NCBI GenBank assembly: GCA_024684515.1
Contig: JAIKWS010000116.1
Span: 1 to 64,000, forward strand
DNA from: Prevotella sp.
GTDB taxonomy: Bacteria > Bacteroidota > Bacteroidia > Bacteroidales > Bacteroidaceae
Direction: 5' to 3'
Length of the DNA stretch: 64,000 bases
Below are positions 53,633 through 62,012 of this stretch, piece by piece. The first letter of the stretch is position 1. Every line of letters begins with the position of its first letter. The position numbers and the translations under genes were made by a program. A model generated the notes under the pieces. It was given only the letters and a program-made list of their open reading frames with translations, did not search any database and was not told the DNA's origin.

Positions 53633-54189
53633 AAAAAAACAATGATTTTTTTCTTTTTTTTAGATTGATCGGTAATGAAATTGAACAAATTTAAACGTTC
53701 GTGTATTGCGACATGCTATCCATCAACGCTACATCTCTGATTCAATGTGACACGTGTGATAGATGGAACATCGTAGGGGTGAGAATATCAGTAGTCACAG
53801 GCGAGAACGTGCCGCTTTTCTGAAAGGATCACCTTTCGAGGACAATGAAATGAGCCCTCAAATAAGCTGCTAATTGAGAAGGTTGGAATAAAACCATCTT
53901 GGAATAGCCACAGATATTCCAATGTTGGCATAACGGTGGTGTGAGTGGTAGGAAAACGAAAGTAGGAAGAAAACTACAGGGTTTTCCTCCTACTCGATTG
54001 ATGCTGGCAATGAAATGATAGGATGATTTCCTGAAATCTGAGAATCCCGTCATAGACCAACAGTCCTATCATGATTCCTCTCAAATGCCCTGCTACAAAG
54101 GAATTTGGGCATAGAGCAAAGGCTGTTTCTCCAGAGACCCATTGTGGGGCAAGTGTAGAGGTGTAAGTGTCAGGTGAATCAGACTGGAA
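53633..54189. other. gene-free spacer before the GH13 gene
   Basis: No convincing coding frame. It contains one hairpin: AGTAGGAAGAAAAC (53961-53974) against GTTTTCCTCCTACT (53981-53994), one mismatch and a T-rich exit on the minus strand. That hairpin resembles the one at 17537-17572 and may terminate the GH13 transcript some 195 bases beyond its stop codon. Confidence 0.5.
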
Positions 54190-55956
54190 TTACTGCAGTT
54201 TCACGATGGCATAGGAGGTGGCAGGCATGTGGATGGTGGTGAGACCAGTCTTCCTGTTGTGCTCGATGTTGAACTTGTCGCCAGCCAGCAACTTTGTCTT
54301 GCGGAACTTAGTGCTGACATTGAATGAGAGCTCTGCCGCCTTGGCCTGTGGATTGAGCATCACCAGGACGACATCGTTTCCTGCTGCACGTGCATAGACG
54401 AAGGGATAGCTTGGCGATGAGGATGGCGTGCTGGCAGTGGGGTAGACAGGTACGAACTCAGCATAGTTGGCCAATGCCGGCTCGTTGTGTCTCAGGGCGA
54501 TGAGCTGTCGCGTCTTGTTGAGCAGCGAGTTGGGGTCTTGCTCTTGTGCTGCCACATTTGGCGCATCGGGAGCAGGGTCTACAGGCAGGTAGAGATGGTC
54601 GGGGGTGGCTGTCGAGAAGCCAAGATTCTGTCCGCTTGTCCACTGCATGGGTGTACGGGCACCATTGCGTGGCTGGTAGGCACCTTCTACCTGTGGCCAG
54701 TTGTTGGGCAACTGCTTCATGCCGATCTCGTTTCCGTAATAGAGGAAGGGCACGCCAGGCATGGTGAATCCGAAGGCATAGATGATTTCCAGTTCCTTGT
54801 AGCTGCGACGGTTGCCCAGTCGGGCATTGTCGTGATTGCCCAGTGGCAGACTGATATAGCCCTTGCCCAATGTCTTCTCATACTGGTCCATATAGCTCTT
54901 GAGGAAGGCACGTATGTCGCCCTTTCCCTCGGCATCGAAATAGCTGTGGCCCTCGCTCACGCCATTGAGGATGCGCCAGCTCTCTTTCTGGAAGAGGTCG
55001 TTGTAGCCATTGAACCAGTGGAAGAAGTCGACGTGGAAACAGTTGTCGAGGGCATCGGCAGGATAGGACCACTCAGCCACCATGAAGGCTTGTGGATACT
55101 CCTTCTCGAGCAGCTGGCGTATCTCTCGCCAGAAGAGTTTCGTCTCGTTCTCGTTGGTATTGAAGAACTGCTCGTTGCCCCTGACGCGACGTGTCTTGAC
55201 CAGTGCGCCAGCCATGTCGGCACGGAAGCCGTCGGCACCCATGTCCATCCAGAAGCGCAGCACTTTTTTCAGGTCCTCGCGCATAGCCATCACATCGGGA
55301 TGGTTGGTAGGCAGTTGCCACGGCTGATTGGGGTCGGGATTGGCAAATCCGAAGTTCAGTGCCGGCTGACACCAGTAGAAATTGCGCATGAACTGTCCGT
55401 TGCGCTGTCCGTAGCCCTTGATGAACGATCCTGCGAACTCCTGTGGGGGATCAACCCAGTTGGTCTCTGTCCAGATGTAGTAGTTGGAATACTTGTTTTT
55501 CTCCTGTTTCTGTGACTCGATGAACCAGGGGTTGTCGATGGCAGTATAGCTGATGACATAGTCGAAGATGACGTGCATGCCTCGCTTGTGTGCTTCCTCG
55601 AAGAGCCGTCGTGCATCGTCGTTGGTGCCGTAGCGTGGTGCAATCTTGTAGTAGTCGCGGATGTCGTAGCCGGCATCCATGAATGGCGAGTCGAAGAAGG
55701 GGTTGAACCAGATGGCATCCACGCCGAGGCTCTTGACATAGTCGAGCTTGCTGATGATGCCCTTCAGGTCTCCTATGCCGTCGCCGTCAGAGTCGCAGAA
55801 GGTCTGTGGGTAGATCTGGTAGAACACGGCATTCTTGGCCCAGTCGGGTACGCTGGGGATTTCGTACTGTCCAGTGATTGTGGTTACAGACTGTGCATTC
55901 AGGCCGGCAGCCATTGTGGCGGCCAGCGCAGTGGTTAGGATTTTCTTTGTGGTCAT
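54190..55956 (-). CDS. secreted GH13 alpha-amylase/alpha-glucosidase family protein
   Basis: The 588-residue product has a signal peptide (1-22, ending GLNAQ). The GH13 barrel shows nucleophile D247 (GADGFRADM), acid/base E295 (MVAEWSYP) and the transition-state pair H375-D376 (PLGNHDNA), plus ARTPMQW near 434 as in oligo-1,6-glucosidase-type enzymes. Conserved region I is abnormal: residues 132-137 read DYVISY where the family normally has D-x-V-x-N-H, so the usual Asn-His pair is Ser-Tyr. The catalytic triad is intact. It follows cobS by 27 bases in the same direction. Substrate is uncertain. Confidence 0.9.
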   Translation of the reverse strand: MTTKKILTTALAATMAAGLNAQSVTTITGQYEIPSVPDWAKNAVFYQIYPQTFCDSDGDGIGDLKGIISKLDYVKSLGVDAIWFNPFFDSPFMDAGYDIRDYYKIAPRYGTNDDARRLFEEAHKRGMHVIFDYVISYTAIDNPWFIESQKQEKNKYSNYYIWTETNWVDPPQEFAGSFIKGYGQRNGQFMRNFYWCQPALNFGFANPDPNQPWQLPTNHPDVMAMREDLKKVLRFWMDMGADGFRADMAGALVKTRRVRGNEQFFNTNENETKLFWREIRQLLEKEYPQAFMVAEWSYPADALDNCFHVDFFHWFNGYNDLFQKESWRILNGVSEGHSYFDAEGKGDIRAFLKSYMDQYEKTLGKGYISLPLGNHDNARLGNRRSYKELEIIYAFGFTMPGVPFLYYGNEIGMKQLPNNWPQVEGAYQPRNGARTPMQWTSGQNLGFSTATPDHLYLPVDPAPDAPNVAAQEQDPNSLLNKTRQLIALRHNEPALANYAEFVPVYPTASTPSSSPSYPFVYARAAGNDVVLVMLNPQAKAAELSFNVSTKFRKTKLLAGDKFNIEHNRKTGLTTIHMPATSYAIVKLQ

Positions 55957-55983
55957 TGGTTAGAATGGGTTTGGGTGTTGAGT

Positions 55984-56778
55984 TCAGCAAAGGGCTACCA
56001 CCGTCAGATAGAAGGTGAGCTCGGTGAGCAGGAAGAGAGCCCCACAGCAGTCGCCAGTATAGCCTCGCAGGCGGCTCCAGATGAGACGGTAGAGGAAATA
56101 CATGGTCAGACAGGGCAGGAAGACGAGATACTCCCAACGGGCAGTCTCTATAATAAAGAAGATGTATAGGCCCAGGGGCAGTAATCCCTGAACAGCCAGC
56201 AGCAAGGCCGACATGGTAGTCATGCGACGATAGACGGTGCGCGACTTGGCCGTCTGTTCTGTACGGGCATAGGGCATCATCTGCACCACCTGTGCCGAGA
56301 GCATCTTGGCATAGGGGTCGCCAGCAAGGACGGTGAGTGCTGCCAGCTGAGGGGGTAGGGAGACGAGCAGACAGAAGAGTAGGGCGAGATAGACAACAAG
56401 TGCCAGCACGCCATAGGTGCCGATGTGCGAATCCTTCATGATATCGAGGATGCGCTGGCGGTCGCTTCCTCCTCCGCCAAATCCGTCGAAGAAATCGGCA
56501 AGGCCATCCTCGTGGAGTGCTCCTGTCAGTAGCATGCGTATGGCCATGGCCAGTACGACTGTGACAGACCATGGCAGCAGCTGACTGCCCCACCAGAGCA
56601 CAGCCGCCATCACTCCTCCCGTGAGCCAGCCTACTAGTGGCCACCATTCGACCACAGAGTTGTAGCTCTGGCGTGGAGGCTGATGGATGCGCCAGAAGGG
56701 TAGGCGGGTGAAGAACAGAAAGGCTGCCCAGGGACGGTCGTACCAGCGTGGGTCAGAAATATTTGGTGATGTTTGCAT
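55984..56778 (-). CDS. cobS: adenosylcobinamide-GDP ribazoletransferase
   Basis: CobS joins adenosylcobinamide-GDP to alpha-ribazole, the final assembly step of the cobalamin nucleotide loop, in the membrane. The 264-residue protein shows GALHEDGLADFFDGFGGG near 86-103 and KDSHIGTYG near 114, the metal-binding and family motifs, with five to six hydrophobic helices. It overlaps the end of cobT by 26 bases, showing tight coupling. Confidence 0.95.
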   Translation of the reverse strand: MQTSPNISDPRWYDRPWAAFLFFTRLPFWRIHQPPRQSYNSVVEWWPLVGWLTGGVMAAVLWWGSQLLPWSVTVVLAMAIRMLLTGALHEDGLADFFDGFGGGGSDRQRILDIMKDSHIGTYGVLALVVYLALLFCLLVSLPPQLAALTVLAGDPYAKMLSAQVVQMMPYARTEQTAKSRTVYRRMTTMSALLLAVQGLLPLGLYIFFIIETARWEYLVFLPCLTMYFLYRLIWSRLRGYTGDCCGALFLLTELTFYLTVVALC

Positions 56779-57808
56779 TCTGGAAGTTGTTCATTTCGTT
56801 TATCATACGTACGGCAGAGTCAATGATAGGGTAGGCACAGAGGGCTCCCGTGCCCTCGCCCAGGCGCATGCCTAGCTGGAGCAGCGGACGGGCATCCATA
56901 CTGTCGAGCATGCGGCGGTGCCCACTCTCGTCACCACAATGTCCGAAGATCATATAGTCGGTAGTGGCAGGATAGAGCCTGCTGGCAGCTAGTGCACAGG
57001 CCGTCATGATAAAGCCGTCTACCATGATGAGCATCTTAAGTTCGGCAGCTCTCAGCATGGCACCTATGGCTCCTACCATCTCGAAACCTCCGAAATAGCG
57101 AATGGCCCACGAGGTGTGATCTGGCAGGTGTGCTGGCGTCTGCTTGCGGAAGTTGTCCAGTGCCTGTTGCAATACTTGCTGCTTATGGCTGATGCCCTTT
57201 CCGTCCAATCCCGATCCTGCCCCTATGCATTCTGCCAAAGGAAGCGGGCAGAAGAGGCTCATCCAGATGCTGCTAGGCGACGTGTTGGCAGCACCCATCT
57301 CGCCTATGCACAGGATGTTGCACCCCTCTTGGTGACACTCGTCCACCAGACGGACACCCGTATCGATGGTACGATTCATCTCTTCCTGGCTCATGGCTGG
57401 TTGGTACAGGAAGTCGTGGGTGCCTGGAGCTGTCTTCCCATGAATGATGCCTGGCACAGCCGAGAGGTCATGGTCGACACCCATATCGACAATCCGTAGC
57501 TGAAAACCATGCTGGCGGCAGAACATGTTGACACCACCCCCACCACGGGTGAAATTCACCATCTGCTGCCAGGTCACCTCGCGTGGCGTAGCACTGACCC
57601 CTTCCCGCTCTATGCCGTGGTCGCCTCCCAGGAGCAGGTGGCAAGGATGGCAAAGACGGGGCTGAAGGGTCTGCTGGACAAGGCATATCTGCATGGCCAG
57701 TTCTTCCAGTCGGCCTAGCGACCCCTTGGGCTTGTTGAGGTTGTCTATCTTCTGTTGTATCTCCGCCTGTAGGCTGTGGGCGGGAGATATGATGTTGAAT
57801 GTTCTCAT
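56753..57808 (-). CDS. cobT: nicotinate-nucleotide--dimethylbenzimidazole phosphoribosyltransferase
   Basis: CobT activates the lower-ligand base by forming alpha-ribazole phosphate. The 351-residue protein has KPKGSLGRLEELA near 27, GGDHGIEREGVSATP near 61-75, GEMGAANTSPSS near 168 and the catalytic glutamate in RLGEGTGA near 316. It is preceded by cobU (three-base gap) and overlaps cobS. Together the three form a salvage/assembly set that does not need the corrin-ring genes. Confidence 0.96.
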   Translation of the reverse strand: MRTFNIISPAHSLQAEIQQKIDNLNKPKGSLGRLEELAMQICLVQQTLQPRLCHPCHLLLGGDHGIEREGVSATPREVTWQQMVNFTRGGGGVNMFCRQHGFQLRIVDMGVDHDLSAVPGIIHGKTAPGTHDFLYQPAMSQEEMNRTIDTGVRLVDECHQEGCNILCIGEMGAANTSPSSIWMSLFCPLPLAECIGAGSGLDGKGISHKQQVLQQALDNFRKQTPAHLPDHTSWAIRYFGGFEMVGAIGAMLRAAELKMLIMVDGFIMTACALAASRLYPATTDYMIFGHCGDESGHRRMLDSMDARPLLQLGMRLGEGTGALCAYPIIDSAVRMINEMNNFQNANITKYF

Positions 57809-57811
57809 TGC

Positions 57812-58336
57812 TTATTTTATTTTTACGGCGATGCCACTCACCATGAGTATGACTTCATCGGCAAGCTGTGCAACGTATTGATTCATCCAGCCCTGCAAGT
57901 CGGTGAATTTCCGTTGCAGGCTGCTGTCGCTGACACCTCCCAGGCCAATCTCATTGGTGACAATGATAAAGGTGGCATCCTGGCTTACCATGCGTTCAAA
58001 CTCAGTCTTGGCCTCAGACAGGACTTGTTCGATACGTTTGTTGTCTACCTCCTCGTCGTTTTTGAAAAGGAGGTTTGTCAGCCACAGTGTCAGACAGTCG
58101 AAGAGTACGACTCGCCCTGTCAGATCATGCTGACTGGGACATAGTGGCTCCTCGATGCTTGTCCACTGAGGTCCTCGCCGCTGCTGGTGTAGGGCAACGC
58201 GATGGGCAAAGTCGTCGTCGAGGACCTGTGCTGTAGCCATATAGACGGGATGGGCGCTTAGGCATAGTGCCAGACGCTCGGCCTCCTCGCTCTTGCCCGA
58301 ACGCTGTCCGCCAGTAATCATGATAATCTTTCGCAT
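57812..58336 (-). CDS. cobU: adenosylcobinamide kinase / cobinamide-phosphate guanylyltransferase
   Basis: CobU phosphorylates adenosylcobinamide and then adds GMP. The 174-residue product starts at 58336 so that the P-loop ITGGQRSGKS falls near residues 6-15, as in the family. A longer frame upstream would run through the promoter. VYMATAQVLDDDFAHRVALH near 30 has the histidine that receives GMP, and VTNEIGLGGV near 124 is the family signature. It heads the operon cobU, cobT, cobS, GH13. No cobalamin riboswitch is visible in the roughly 25-base leader. Confidence 0.95.
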   Translation of the reverse strand: MRKIIMITGGQRSGKSEEAERLALCLSAHPVYMATAQVLDDDFAHRVALHQQRRGPQWTSIEEPLCPSQHDLTGRVVLFDCLTLWLTNLLFKNDEEVDNKRIEQVLSEAKTEFERMVSQDATFIIVTNEIGLGGVSDSSLQRKFTDLQGWMNQYVAQLADEVILMVSGIAVKIK

Positions 58337-58365
58337 AGCCGTATCTGGGAAATACCTTCCTGCTG

Positions 58366-58373
58366 CAAAGATA
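58366..58373 (-). promoter_or_regulatory. promoter -7 box (TATCTTTG) of cobUTS operon
   Basis: A perfect minus-strand box, 30 bases ahead of the cobU start codon. Confidence 0.7.
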
Positions 58374-58424
58374 GCGCAAATATCCGAAACAGCCAAACAA
58401 TTGCTGGAAAAAGTGGCGCTACAG

Positions 58425-58441
58425 GACGTTTGGCAAACGTC
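58425..58441. promoter_or_regulatory. 17-bp palindrome between cobU and the nuclease gene
   Basis: GACGTTTGGCAAACGTC is a perfect inverted repeat of eight bases about a central G. It lies between two divergent promoters, about 50 bases upstream of the cobU -7 box and 70 upstream of the nuclease one. It could be an operator for a dimeric regulator; nothing else supports this. Confidence 0.4.
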
Positions 58442-58512
58442 AAGGAAGAGGCTTTTGGTGCTGGCTTGGAAACAAAACTGAGGTAATCGTTGGAGGAGTT
58501 GATATTTTTTCT

Positions 58513-58520
58513 TACCTTTG
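58513..58520 (+). promoter_or_regulatory. promoter -7 box (TACCTTTG) of nuclease gene
   Basis: A perfect box, 31 bases before the nuclease start codon. Confidence 0.75.
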
Positions 58521-58551
58521 CAGCAGTTAAACAAAAGCAGGAAGACAGAAA

Positions 58552-59388
58552 ATGAAGAAAATATGGCTATTGACGCTGGCAATGACGCTGTTGCTGGCAG
58601 GTTGTGGACAGAATCGTCAGACAGAAAGTCAGATGACGACGTTTGTGGGACAGAATGTCAAAGAGCGTGCTACAACCACAGCGGGCTCTGTGAATGTCAC
58701 TTCGCTCGACTTGCTGAAACAGCGGGTGGGACGTGGCGTAAGCGAGATCATGCTGGCTAGGACGGGCTATGTGACCTCGTACAACAAACAGACACGCACT
58801 CCCAACTGGGTGGCATGGAACCTGACCAAAGAGCATACCTATGGTGGCAATCAGCGAGCCAACGAGCGATTTGAGGAAGATACCAGCGTGCCAGAGCCAC
58901 GTGCTACCTTCCAGGACTTCTATAATTCGCGTTACGATCGTGGACACATGTGTCCGGCAGGCGACAACAAGTGGAATCAGGATGCGATGACGGAGTCGTT
59001 CCTGATGACGAATATTTGTCCGCAGAATCACGGACTGAACAAAGAAGACTGGAACAATCTGGAGATACAGTGCCGTACATGGGCACGACGTTTTGGCGAG
59101 GTCACCATCGTGTGTGGACCGCTGTTTGAGGATGGCGAGAATGCTCGGCTGATAGGACGAAACAAGGTGCGTGTGCCAACGGGATTCTTTAAAGTCGTTT
59201 ATCGCTCATCACCAGAACCGCATGCCGTGGGATTCATCTTCAAGAACAATGGAAGCCCACAGCCTTGGAAAGAGCAGATGGTGAGCGTGGATGAAGTGGA
59301 AAAGCGTACAGGCTTCAATTTCTTCCATATGCTGCCAGACAACATAGAAGACACCGTTGAGGCTGAGGAAAGCCTCAGGGAGTGGTAA
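58552..59388 (+). CDS. DNA/RNA non-specific endonuclease, lipoprotein
   Basis: The 278-residue product has a lipoprotein signal (hydrophobic 5-16, then LLAGC), so it is probably anchored to the outer membrane. The NUC1-type beta-beta-alpha-metal domain carries YDRGHMCPAGD near 123-133 with the catalytic histidine and TNICPQNHGLNKEDWNNLE near 146-164 with the metal-binding Asn. Such enzymes degrade DNA and RNA, here probably for nucleotide scavenging outside the cell. Confidence 0.93.
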   Translation: MKKIWLLTLAMTLLLAGCGQNRQTESQMTTFVGQNVKERATTTAGSVNVTSLDLLKQRVGRGVSEIMLARTGYVTSYNKQTRTPNWVAWNLTKEHTYGGNQRANERFEEDTSVPEPRATFQDFYNSRYDRGHMCPAGDNKWNQDAMTESFLMTNICPQNHGLNKEDWNNLEIQCRTWARRFGEVTIVCGPLFEDGENARLIGRNKVRVPTGFFKVVYRSSPEPHAVGFIFKNNGSPQPWKEQMVSVDEVEKRTGFNFFHMLPDNIEDTVEAEESLREW

Positions 59389-59429
59389 TGGAAGGGGGTA
59401 CAGACTATTCCCTTTTTTGAGAAAGGCAG

Positions 59430-59660
59430 TCTCTTTCGAGGAACGGCAATCTCTTTCGAGGAAGCCAATCTCTTTCGAGGAACGGCAATCTCTTTCGAGG
59501 AACGGCAATCTCTTTCGAGGAAGCCAATCTCTTTCGAGGAAAGCAATCCCTGTTCGAGGAAGCCAATCTGTTCGAGGAAGGCAATCTCTTTCGAGGAAGC
59601 CAATCTGTTCGAGGAAGCCAATCTTTCCAAAAGGAAGCCAATCCATCCCCAGGACGTCAA
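59430..59660. repeat. 18-20-bp tandem repeats on TCGAGGAAGCCAATCT
   Basis: About ten clear and two degraded units of the type TCTCTTTCGAGGAACGGCAA run from 59430 to about 59660. Unit length drifts between 18 and 20 bases, so this array is looser than the 11- and 22-bp arrays. It begins about 40 bases after the nuclease stop codon. Long frames across it are repeat artefacts. Confidence 0.9.
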
Positions 59661-59770
59661 TCCTTCCGAAGAAAGCCATTTTGTATCGTTTAGGCATGAT
59701 TAGGAGTGCTGTTTTCGTTAAATGATGTTTAAAATCATGGGGTAATATGCTCTGTTTCAGGAAAAAGTAG

Positions 59771-59778
59771 TAATTTTG
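59771..59778 (+). promoter_or_regulatory. promoter -7 box (TAATTTTG) of the Nif3-like gene
   Basis: A perfect box, 26 bases before the GTG start at 59805. Confidence 0.7.
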
Positions 59779-59804
59779 CAGGCGAACGTGTAAATTTTGA
59801 AAGC

Positions 59805-60578
59805 GTGAAGATAAAGCAAGTGCTGGAAGCCCTTGAGAGATTCGCGCCCCTGCCGCTGCAGGAAAGCTGGGATAATGCTGGCTTGCAGACAGGATTGACA
59901 GAGGCGGAGGTTTCAGGGGCATTATTGTGTCTAGACGTTACTGAACGGGTTATTGACGAGGCGCAGCAGAAAGGCTGTAATCTCGTCGTCAGTCATCATC
60001 CTCTGTTGTTCCGCGGGCTGAAACAGGTGGCCGATATGAACGATGTGCAGCGGACTCTGAGAAAGGCTATCAAAGCTGATATCAGCGTGGTGTCGATGCA
60101 TACCAACCTGGACAATGCACGAGGAGGCGTCAACTTCAAGATTGCCGAACGCCTGCAAGCTGCGTCTGTTGTGCCAATGGGTGACGAGCAACATCCAGGC
60201 CAGTGGGTCATCGCACAGCTGCAAGAGCCTATGATGGCCTGTGATTTCATCCACTATGTGAAGAAACGGCTGGAAGCACATACCGCCATGTGCAACGAGT
60301 TGCTCCTACGCCCCATCAGGCGTGTGGCTATCTGTGGCGGAGCTGGCGACTTCCTGCTCGATAGTGCCGTGGCTAAGGGCGCTGACGCTTTCCTGACTGG
60401 CGAGATGCACTATCACCAGTATTTCGGCTATGAACAGCAAATACAGATCTGTGTGGTCGGACACTACGAGAGTGAGCACTTCACGAAGCAACTGCTACGT
60501 GATATCATTGCAGAAGCATGTCCAGAAGTAAGGACTGTGCTGGCTGAGACAACAACGAATCCAATCATTTATATTTAG
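59805..60578 (+). CDS. Nif3-like dinuclear metal-centre protein
   Basis: The 257-residue protein begins at GTG (59805), the first possible start after the promoter. Metal-ligand motifs are VVSHHPLLF near 64, MHTNLDNARGG near 99 and the C-terminal VVGHYESEHF near 222, typical of the Nif3/YbgI family (GTP cyclohydrolase 1 type 2-like in annotation). LQESWDNAGLQTG near 18 is the conserved opening. The cellular role is not settled. The zinc-ribbon gene follows after 54 bases, a pairing that is common in Bacteroidota. Confidence 0.93.
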   Translation: MKIKQVLEALERFAPLPLQESWDNAGLQTGLTEAEVSGALLCLDVTERVIDEAQQKGCNLVVSHHPLLFRGLKQVADMNDVQRTLRKAIKADISVVSMHTNLDNARGGVNFKIAERLQAASVVPMGDEQHPGQWVIAQLQEPMMACDFIHYVKKRLEAHTAMCNELLLRPIRRVAICGGAGDFLLDSAVAKGADAFLTGEMHYHQYFGYEQQIQICVVGHYESEHFTKQLLRDIIAEACPEVRTVLAETTTNPIIYI

Positions 60579-60632
60579 GCCCTAACCCCTGTTGCGGCCT
60601 CCCCCTTGGGGGATAAGAGAGGGGTATATATT

Positions 60633-61499
60633 ATGGCGAAGAAAGACCCTACAGACTTGACGGTAGAGGAGAAACTGAAAACCCTCTTCCAGTTGCAGAC
60701 AGCCCTGTCGGCTATTGACGAGAAAAAAGCTTTGCGTGGAGAACTGCCGCTCGAGGTGGAAGACCTGGAGGCTGAGATTGAAGGACTGAGCACGCGTATC
60801 GATCGCATCAAGGCAGAAATTGACGAGTTCGAGCGGGCAATATCTCAGAAAAAAGGCGAGATCGTCGAGGCCAACACCAGCGTGGAGCGTTACAAGCAGC
60901 AGCTGAACGATGTGCGTAACAATCGTGAGTTTGATACCCTGTCGAAGGAAATAGAGTATCAGTCACTGGAAATAGAGCTGTGCAACAAGAAAATCAATGA
61001 GGCCAGACGGCGTATCGAAGAGAAAAACGTGGAACTGGATGGCGCTGCTGCCATTCTCGAGGAGAAACAGGGCGATCTGGATGTGAAGAAGAGCGAACTC
61101 GACGAGATCATGGACGAGACACGCACAGAAGAGGAGAAACTGAAGGACAAGGCTCACGAACTGGAAGCAAAGATAGAGCCACGACTGCTGACATCGTTCA
61201 AGCGCATACGCAAGAATGCACGCAACGGGCTTGGCATTGTCTACGTGCAGCGTGACGCCTGTGGCGGTTGCTTTAATAAGATACCACCACAGCGACAGCT
61301 CGACATCAAGATGCACAAGAAAATCATCGTCTGCGAGTATTGCGGACGAATACTCATCGACCCAGAACTGGCAGGCGTGAAGACGGAAAGGGCTGCTGCT
61401 CCAGAGGAGAAGAAAACCACACGCCGCCGTTCGACTGGCACGGGGATACGTAAGAGCTCCTCGTCGAAAAAGACTACCGATGCCAACGATATGGCATAG
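60633..61499 (+). CDS. coiled-coil C4 zinc-ribbon protein (CT398-like)
   Basis: The 288-residue cytoplasmic protein has a long antiparallel coiled coil over about 15-195, rich in Glu, Lys and Leu. A C4 zinc ribbon at about 210-250 follows, with CGGCFNKIPP and CEYCGRI supplying four cysteines. The tail is basic and Ser/Thr-rich. This layout is that of the CT398/HP0958-type family, linked in other bacteria to RNA or sigma-54 interactions; the role here is unknown. The start at 60633 is preferred because it begins the conserved region. Confidence 0.88.
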   Translation: MAKKDPTDLTVEEKLKTLFQLQTALSAIDEKKALRGELPLEVEDLEAEIEGLSTRIDRIKAEIDEFERAISQKKGEIVEANTSVERYKQQLNDVRNNREFDTLSKEIEYQSLEIELCNKKINEARRRIEEKNVELDGAAAILEEKQGDLDVKKSELDEIMDETRTEEEKLKDKAHELEAKIEPRLLTSFKRIRKNARNGLGIVYVQRDACGGCFNKIPPQRQLDIKMHKKIIVCEYCGRILIDPELAGVKTERAAAPEEKKTTRRRSTGTGIRKSSSSKKTTDANDMA

Positions 61500-61513
61500 A
61501 CCGTAAGACGGAG

Positions 61514-61960
61514 TCAGAGCATCGCATACGCTGGGATGTCTTCAAGGAAATCATAGCGACCCTGAGCATAGTCCATGCGGCAGCAGAAATGCTGAAGACC
61601 ATTGCTCACAATCAGATAGTCCACATGCAACTGCATGTTGTAGACTGTGATCTGGTTGAAGACACGCTGGGTGATGACCACGTCGGGAGCCTTGTACTCG
61701 ACAATCATCTTAGGATGTAGCGATGAATCATAAACCACCGTGTCACAACGCATACGCTTCTCGCCAACACGCAGTTCGAGCTCGTTGGCGAGAAGTCCTT
61801 TTGGATATCCCTTGTGCTCTATAAGAAAATGTACGAAGTGCTGGCGCACCCACTCTTCGGGTGTTAGTGCCACATAGCGACGACGCAGGAAATCGAAAAT
61901 CTCACGCTTTCCTGAACGCTCCCGCAATTTTATTTCGTAAGATGGTAGGTTTATTTCCAT
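61514..61960 (-). CDS. HsdR_N-domain protein (type I restriction-like nuclease domain)
   Basis: The 148-residue protein is a free-standing version of the N-terminal domain of type I restriction subunits (HSDR_N_2). Its PD-(D/E)xK-like core is RMRCDTVVYD near 71-80 followed by KMIVEYKAPD near 87-96. LTPEEWVRQHFVHFLI near 32 is the typical lead-in helix. No helicase, specificity or methylase genes are near, so it is not a complete restriction system. Start at 61960 fits the family. Its promoter is interlocked with that of holA. Confidence 0.88.
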   Translation of the reverse strand: MEINLPSYEIKLRERSGKREIFDFLRRRYVALTPEEWVRQHFVHFLIEHKGYPKGLLANELELRVGEKRMRCDTVVYDSSLHPKMIVEYKAPDVVITQRVFNQITVYNMQLHVDYLIVSNGLQHFCCRMDYAQGRYDFLEDIPAYAML

Positions 61961-61964
61961 TTTA

Positions 61965-61994
61965 TTTGTACCTTTGTGCCCGCAAAGGTACAAA
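61965..61994. promoter_or_regulatory. interlocked divergent promoters in a 12-bp inverted repeat
   Basis: TTTGTACCTTTG (61965-61976) and CAAAGGTACAAA (61983-61994) form a perfect inverted repeat with a six-base centre. Each arm contains a TACCTTTG box: the plus-strand one at 61969-61976 faces holA, the minus-strand one at 61983-61990 faces the HsdR_N-domain gene. Each predicted start site falls at the edge of the other box, so the two promoters probably cannot be occupied at once. Confidence 0.75.
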
Positions 61995-62012
61995 ATATCT
62001 TTCAAAAACACC

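Noticed and set aside
58337..58551. Cobalamin riboswitch before cobU
   Set aside because: The predicted leader is about 25 bases and no long structured region with the B12-box pattern was seen.
59199..59922. Frames of 120-240 codons across the repeat after the nuclease gene
   Set aside because: Their proteins are translations of the 18-20-bp repeat (FLERDCRSSKE-type periodicity) and overlap the promoter and start of the Nif3-like gene.
61514..61960. Complete restriction-modification system
   Set aside because: Only an HsdR_N-type domain protein is present; no methylase, specificity or helicase gene is adjacent.
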